Shown in pieces: positions 5,913 through 8,277 of a stretch of DNA of 8,277 bases. The DNA is from CFX5 sp964568485 (lineage in GTDB: Bacteria; Chloroflexota; Anaerolineae; Caldilineales; Caldilineaceae). Each line of letters opens with the position of its first letter. Within the stretch, counting starts at the first letter, position 1. A program made the translations under genes and the position numbers. The notes under the pieces are model-generated. The model was not told the origin of the DNA and did no database searches. It saw only the letters and a program-made list of their open reading frames with translations. The stretch spans positions 1 through 8,277 of the forward strand of contig CAZMRA010000226.1 in the NCBI GenBank assembly GCA_964568485.1. Direction: 5' to 3'.

Positions 5913-8277
5913 TCAACGGTAGATAAGTTAGCTGGCAAGGACTATCTACCGGAGCCGGCACTGGCGCACTGAAGATCGTGGAGTTGTTTTGCGGATCGGT
6001 CGCCACTGCGGTGACTTGCGAGCTCATCCAGCCCCCAGAGATGTTGAGTTCGAAGGCGCCCTCGGCATCAGCCACAGTTTCGCCCAGGAAGAATCTGCCC
6101 TGACCATCCGTGCTGGTGAAGATTTCGACCTTCCAGCCGGGGCGTATGGTCCCCGAAACCGTACATTCCTCCGCCCCTGTCACCACTGGGCGCACAATAT
6201 TCGGGTTGACATCGCCGGTAAAGTGGATACCGGAAGCCTTGTTGGCATAGATGGCATTCTGGCTCCAACGGTTGCTGAAGGCAGCTGCCCCGCTCATGCG
6301 GATGCCAGAGCCGGTATTGTTAAAGATTTCGTTCTGTGACAAGTAGCTGCGACCGGTGCCGTTGGTCAAGTAGACGCCATGCTCGCCATTGGCCACCACC
6401 CGGTTGAGGGTCAATGTGGTCGAGAGTGCGCCGCGCACGTCGATCCCACTCGCCGAGTTGTGACTGACATCATTGCCAGTGAGGAGATTGTCGCTCAAAA
6501 TCGGCGCCAAGTCCGACTCTAGCGCGAGGGCAATCCCCGCCTGTTGATTGTTCTGCACGACATTTTCCTGGATGTTGTTGTTGCTGGAGCGTACATAGAT
6601 GCCGTGACCAACATTGGCGGTGATGACATTGCTCGCCACCAAGTTGTTGTCGGCGGTGCCTCGCAGCAAAATACCATGACTGCGATTGCCCTGCACTGTG
6701 TTCTCTAGCAGAGAATTGTCGCTGCTGCCTTGCTCCAAGCTGATCCCAGCTTCGCCGTTCCCTTCAAAGCGATTGTTGCGCAGCTCGTTGTTACTGGAGC
6801 CAATGATCCGGATGCCCAGCCCTTCGTTGTCATAGGCCGCATTGTCTTCGATCGTATTCAGACCGGCCACCGCAGCCACCATCACCATCGGGTTATCCGG
6901 TTCTAACACAAACCCGTGCGCTTGGCTGGCAGATGGATCCACATTATCGAATGACTCGTTCCCGCGCAAGACAACATTATTCACCCCTTGCGAGATCAAA
7001 AACCCATGCGAGCCATTTTTGTAAGCACGATTGTTTTCAACCGTAAGATGGTGGCTGGATTCCCGCGGGTTGAAGCCATAGCGCAGGTTCTCGTAAAAAT
7101 CGTTGCCCTGGAAGATCATGTTGCTGGCTTGCGCCAGGTAGATCCCATAAAAATTGTGGTGGAACTTGCTATCGATGACGGTGCCAGTGACGCGCGTGCG
7201 CAAGACATTCGGCGTACCAGTGTCGTTGACATCGCGCCAGGCAACACCCGCAGTTTCCCCACCAAATGCCCCGAGATAGCTCAAATCTGAAGTGCGAATG
7301 TTCAGTATGGCGTTATACTTGGCCACCACATACGCTCGGCCATTCGCCGGATCTTGGTCCGGGGCATTGGCAGCTTCGTCCCAAGAATAAACTTTCACCC
7401 CATCCAGAGCCAAGACGCCATCGTGGGTGCGCAGATAGACAAAGCTTGCGTGATCGACCCCAGCGGTTGGGGTGATGCTGCTTTGGCTGCGCAGTTGCAG
7501 CTCGTTCACGCCATCCGCCGCAGCAAGGGTCAAGGTGACCCCACTACCCACAAACAAATTGGCATTGAGGCGCCACACCCCGTTGGGCAACTCAACGAGC
7601 AGATTCTCGCTGTTCAACGAACCCAACCCGGCTTTGACTTGATCCAGCGAAACTGTTGCTGGGCCGGTCGAAATGCTGATCCGGCGCTGCCCATTTTCAT
7701 CCAAACCCACCTCGAAGAATGGCCGTGCAGTGGCGCCCGAACGAGCGCTGAGGGGCGATGTGTTGCCAGCATTATCGATGGCTAAGGCGGTCAACTGTTT
7801 GGGATTGGTCGCCGTGGTATCAATTTGCCAGCGGCCATTTGCATCAGCGGTGGTAGTGCCTAGCAAAGTCGCTGCTTCATCACCGGGGTCGGTGTAGACC
7901 TCCACCGTGGCCCCTGCAGGCGCGGTACCGACAGCATCACCATCCGCCAACACGCGAGTGATCACCGGTGCAGGCAGATTGGCCTGAGCACCAGCATCCA
8001 GCTTGATCGCGCTGCCTGCGTTGTCTGTGATCGAATTTTGGCTGATGCGATTTCCCAGTGTGGTGGCATCACGCAGGGCAATCCCACTCTTGCCATTTCC
8101 GCGGATGATATTGCCGAAGATAAGGTTATTGGCAGCTGGGGCACCGGCCGTCGCTTGCGTGATATAAATCCCCTCGCCGGCGTTGTTTTCGATCAGGTTG
8201 GTGCCGGGCAGTTCAGGAGCCGCTGGGTCGGAGCCAATCCAGTTGTTGCTACCGCCGGAGATACGCAACCCCACACC
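5902..8277 (-). CDS. Large exported beta-helix protein with AlgG/AlgE-like module, two Ig-like domains and YLPL tail (5' end outside window)
   Basis: The stop is TAG at 5902-5904. The frame is open to the right edge, so the true start and signal peptide lie beyond it. Counting from the codon at 8274, 790 residues are visible. Residues 1-100 are beta-helix coils and about 101-178 an Ig-like (Big/invasin-type) domain. About 205-465 resemble mannuronan C5-epimerases: VKVYSWDEAANAPD (293-306), LSYLGAFGGETAGVAWR (331-347), FHHNFYGIYLAQASNMIF (371-388), YGFNPRE (399-405) and HGFLISQGVNN (423-433). About 471-690 are PbH1 coils rich in N-x-I-x-x-N and G-I. About 695-772 form a second Ig-like domain, and the protein ends LTYLPLISR. 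Active AlgG/AlgE enzymes carry DPH(D/E) and a nearby SR; here NPRE and SQ replace them, so epimerase activity is doubtful. Likely a cell-surface or secreted polysaccharide-binding or pseudo-epimerase protein. Fold assignment is firm; function is inferred. Confidence 0.88.
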   Translation of the reverse strand, partial: GVGLRISGGSNNWIGSDPAAPELPGTNLIENNAGEGIYITQATAGAPAANNLIFGNIIRGNGKSGIALRDATTLGNRISQNSITDNAGSAIKLDAGAQANLPAPVITRVLADGDAVGTAPAGATVEVYTDPGDEAATLLGTTTADANGRWQIDTTATNPKQLTALAIDNAGNTSPLSARSGATARPFFEVGLDENGQRRISISTGPATVSLDQVKAGLGSLNSENLLVELPNGVWRLNANLFVGSGVTLTLAAADGVNELQLRSQSSITPTAGVDHASFVYLRTHDGVLALDGVKVYSWDEAANAPDQDPANGRAYVVAKYNAILNIRTSDLSYLGAFGGETAGVAWRDVNDTGTPNVLRTRVTGTVIDSKFHHNFYGIYLAQASNMIFQGNDFYENLRYGFNPRESSHHLTVENNRAYKNGSHGFLISQGVNNVVLRGNESFDNVDPSASQAHGFVLEPDNPMVMVAAVAGLNTIEDNAAYDNEGLGIRIIGSSNNELRNNRFEGNGEAGISLEQGSSDNSLLENTVQGNRSHGILLRGTADNNLVASNVITANVGHGIYVRSSNNNIQENVVQNNQQAGIALALESDLAPILSDNLLTGNDVSHNSASGIDVRGALSTTLTLNRVVANGEHGVYLTNGTGRSYLSQNEIFNNTGSGIRMSGAAAFSNRWSQNAIYANKASGIHFTGDVNPNIVRPVVTGAEECTVSGTIRPGWKVEIFTSTDGQGRFFLGETVADAEGAFELNISGGWMSSQVTAVATDPQNNSTIFSAPVPAPVDSPCQLTYLPLISR
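5965..6312 (-). repeat. Copy 2 of an internal helix-coil plus Ig-like module
   Basis: Residues 655-770 of the large gene (GSGIRMSG...STIFSA) repeat the layout of residues 62-177: a G-I coil, then a W/I-SQN-A/S-I-x-x-N coil, then P-V-V/I-T leading into an Ig-like domain. That domain carries V-E-I/V-x-T near its start, L-G-E/T-T-x-A-D-A-x-G in the middle and L/V-T-A-V/L-A-x-D at the end. The layout is the same although sequence identity is moderate. Confidence 0.7.
6205..6864 (-). repeat. Tandem beta-helix coil repeats (PbH1 type)
   Basis: Within the large minus-strand gene, residues of about 471-690 repeat every 22-26 residues (about 66-78 nt). The pattern is N-x-[IV]-x-x-N-x-x-x-G-I-x-[LIV], as in NNELRNNRFEGNGEAGISL (495-513), NSLLENTVQGNRSHGILL (520-537), NNLVASNVITANVGHGIYV (543-561) and NNIQENVVQNNQQAGIAL (566-583). 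DNA identity between units is low, so these are old protein-level repeats. Confidence 0.8.
7744..8091 (-). repeat. Copy 1 of an internal helix-coil plus Ig-like module
   Basis: Residues 62-177 (KSGIALRD...NTSPLSA) match the C-terminal copy at 5965-6312. Shared anchors include GNRISQNSI with SNRWSQNAI, PVITRV with PVVTGA, VEVYT with VEIFT, LGTTTADANG with LGETVADAEG, and LTALAIDNAGN with VTAVATDPQNN. This points to an ancient module duplication flanking the epimerase-like core. Confidence 0.7.

Noticed and set aside
6205..6864. Regularly spaced repeats that might suggest a CRISPR or DNA-level tandem repeat
   Set aside because: The periodicity is at protein level (beta-helix coils of 22-26 residues). 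Nucleotide identity between units is low and there are no constant repeats with unique spacers.

Overview
The window looks like chromosomal DNA of a Chloroflexota bacterium, perhaps class Chloroflexia. The main clue is the C-terminus of two secreted proteins, which end in the tails TYLPLVVNAR and TYLPLISR. Short C-terminal YLPL(V/I)...R tails are, from memory, common on exported proteins of Chloroflexus, Roseiflexus and Herpetosiphon relatives. No rRNA, tRNA, CRISPR array, insertion sequence or phage gene was seen. Base composition is moderate and fairly even throughout. Left part (1-1162, + strand): the last 52 codons of a polar amino acid ABC transporter substrate-binding protein are followed by a strong intrinsic terminator. 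A HisM/GlnP-type permease comes next and ends the run. No ATPase gene is visible; it may lie upstream or elsewhere. Middle (1200-2540, + strand): a textbook riboswitch transcription unit. A sigma70-like promoter fires just in front of a yybP-ykoY (manganese) aptamer. The 3' strand of that aptamer is also the 5' arm of an intrinsic terminator. A TerC/Alx-family membrane protein starts from a GTG codon with a near-perfect Shine-Dalgarno, and a strong terminator closes the unit. The expected logic is that Mn2+ stabilises the aptamer, prevents terminator formation and turns on a Mn-export-type protein. Right part (2534-8277): three exported proteins. A minus-strand Asp-box beta-propeller (sialidase-superfamily fold, probably not a proven sialidase) is divergent from a plus-strand right-handed beta-helix protein. 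That protein is convergent with a large minus-strand protein whose 5' end lies beyond the window. The large protein has beta-helix coils, an Ig-like domain, a module resembling AlgG/AlgE mannuronan C5-epimerases, more helix coils, a second Ig-like domain and the YLPL tail. Its epimerase-like active-site motif reads YGFNPRE where active enzymes have YG(I/F)DPH(D/E), and a following conserved Arg appears to be Gln. It may therefore be a pseudoenzyme or polysaccharide-binding derivative. Together the right-hand genes suggest cell-surface or extracellular polysaccharide binding or processing, but no substrate can be assigned from sequence. No obviously new multi-gene system was found. The points most worth following are the degenerate epimerase active site, the shared C-terminal tails and the compact Mn riboswitch unit.
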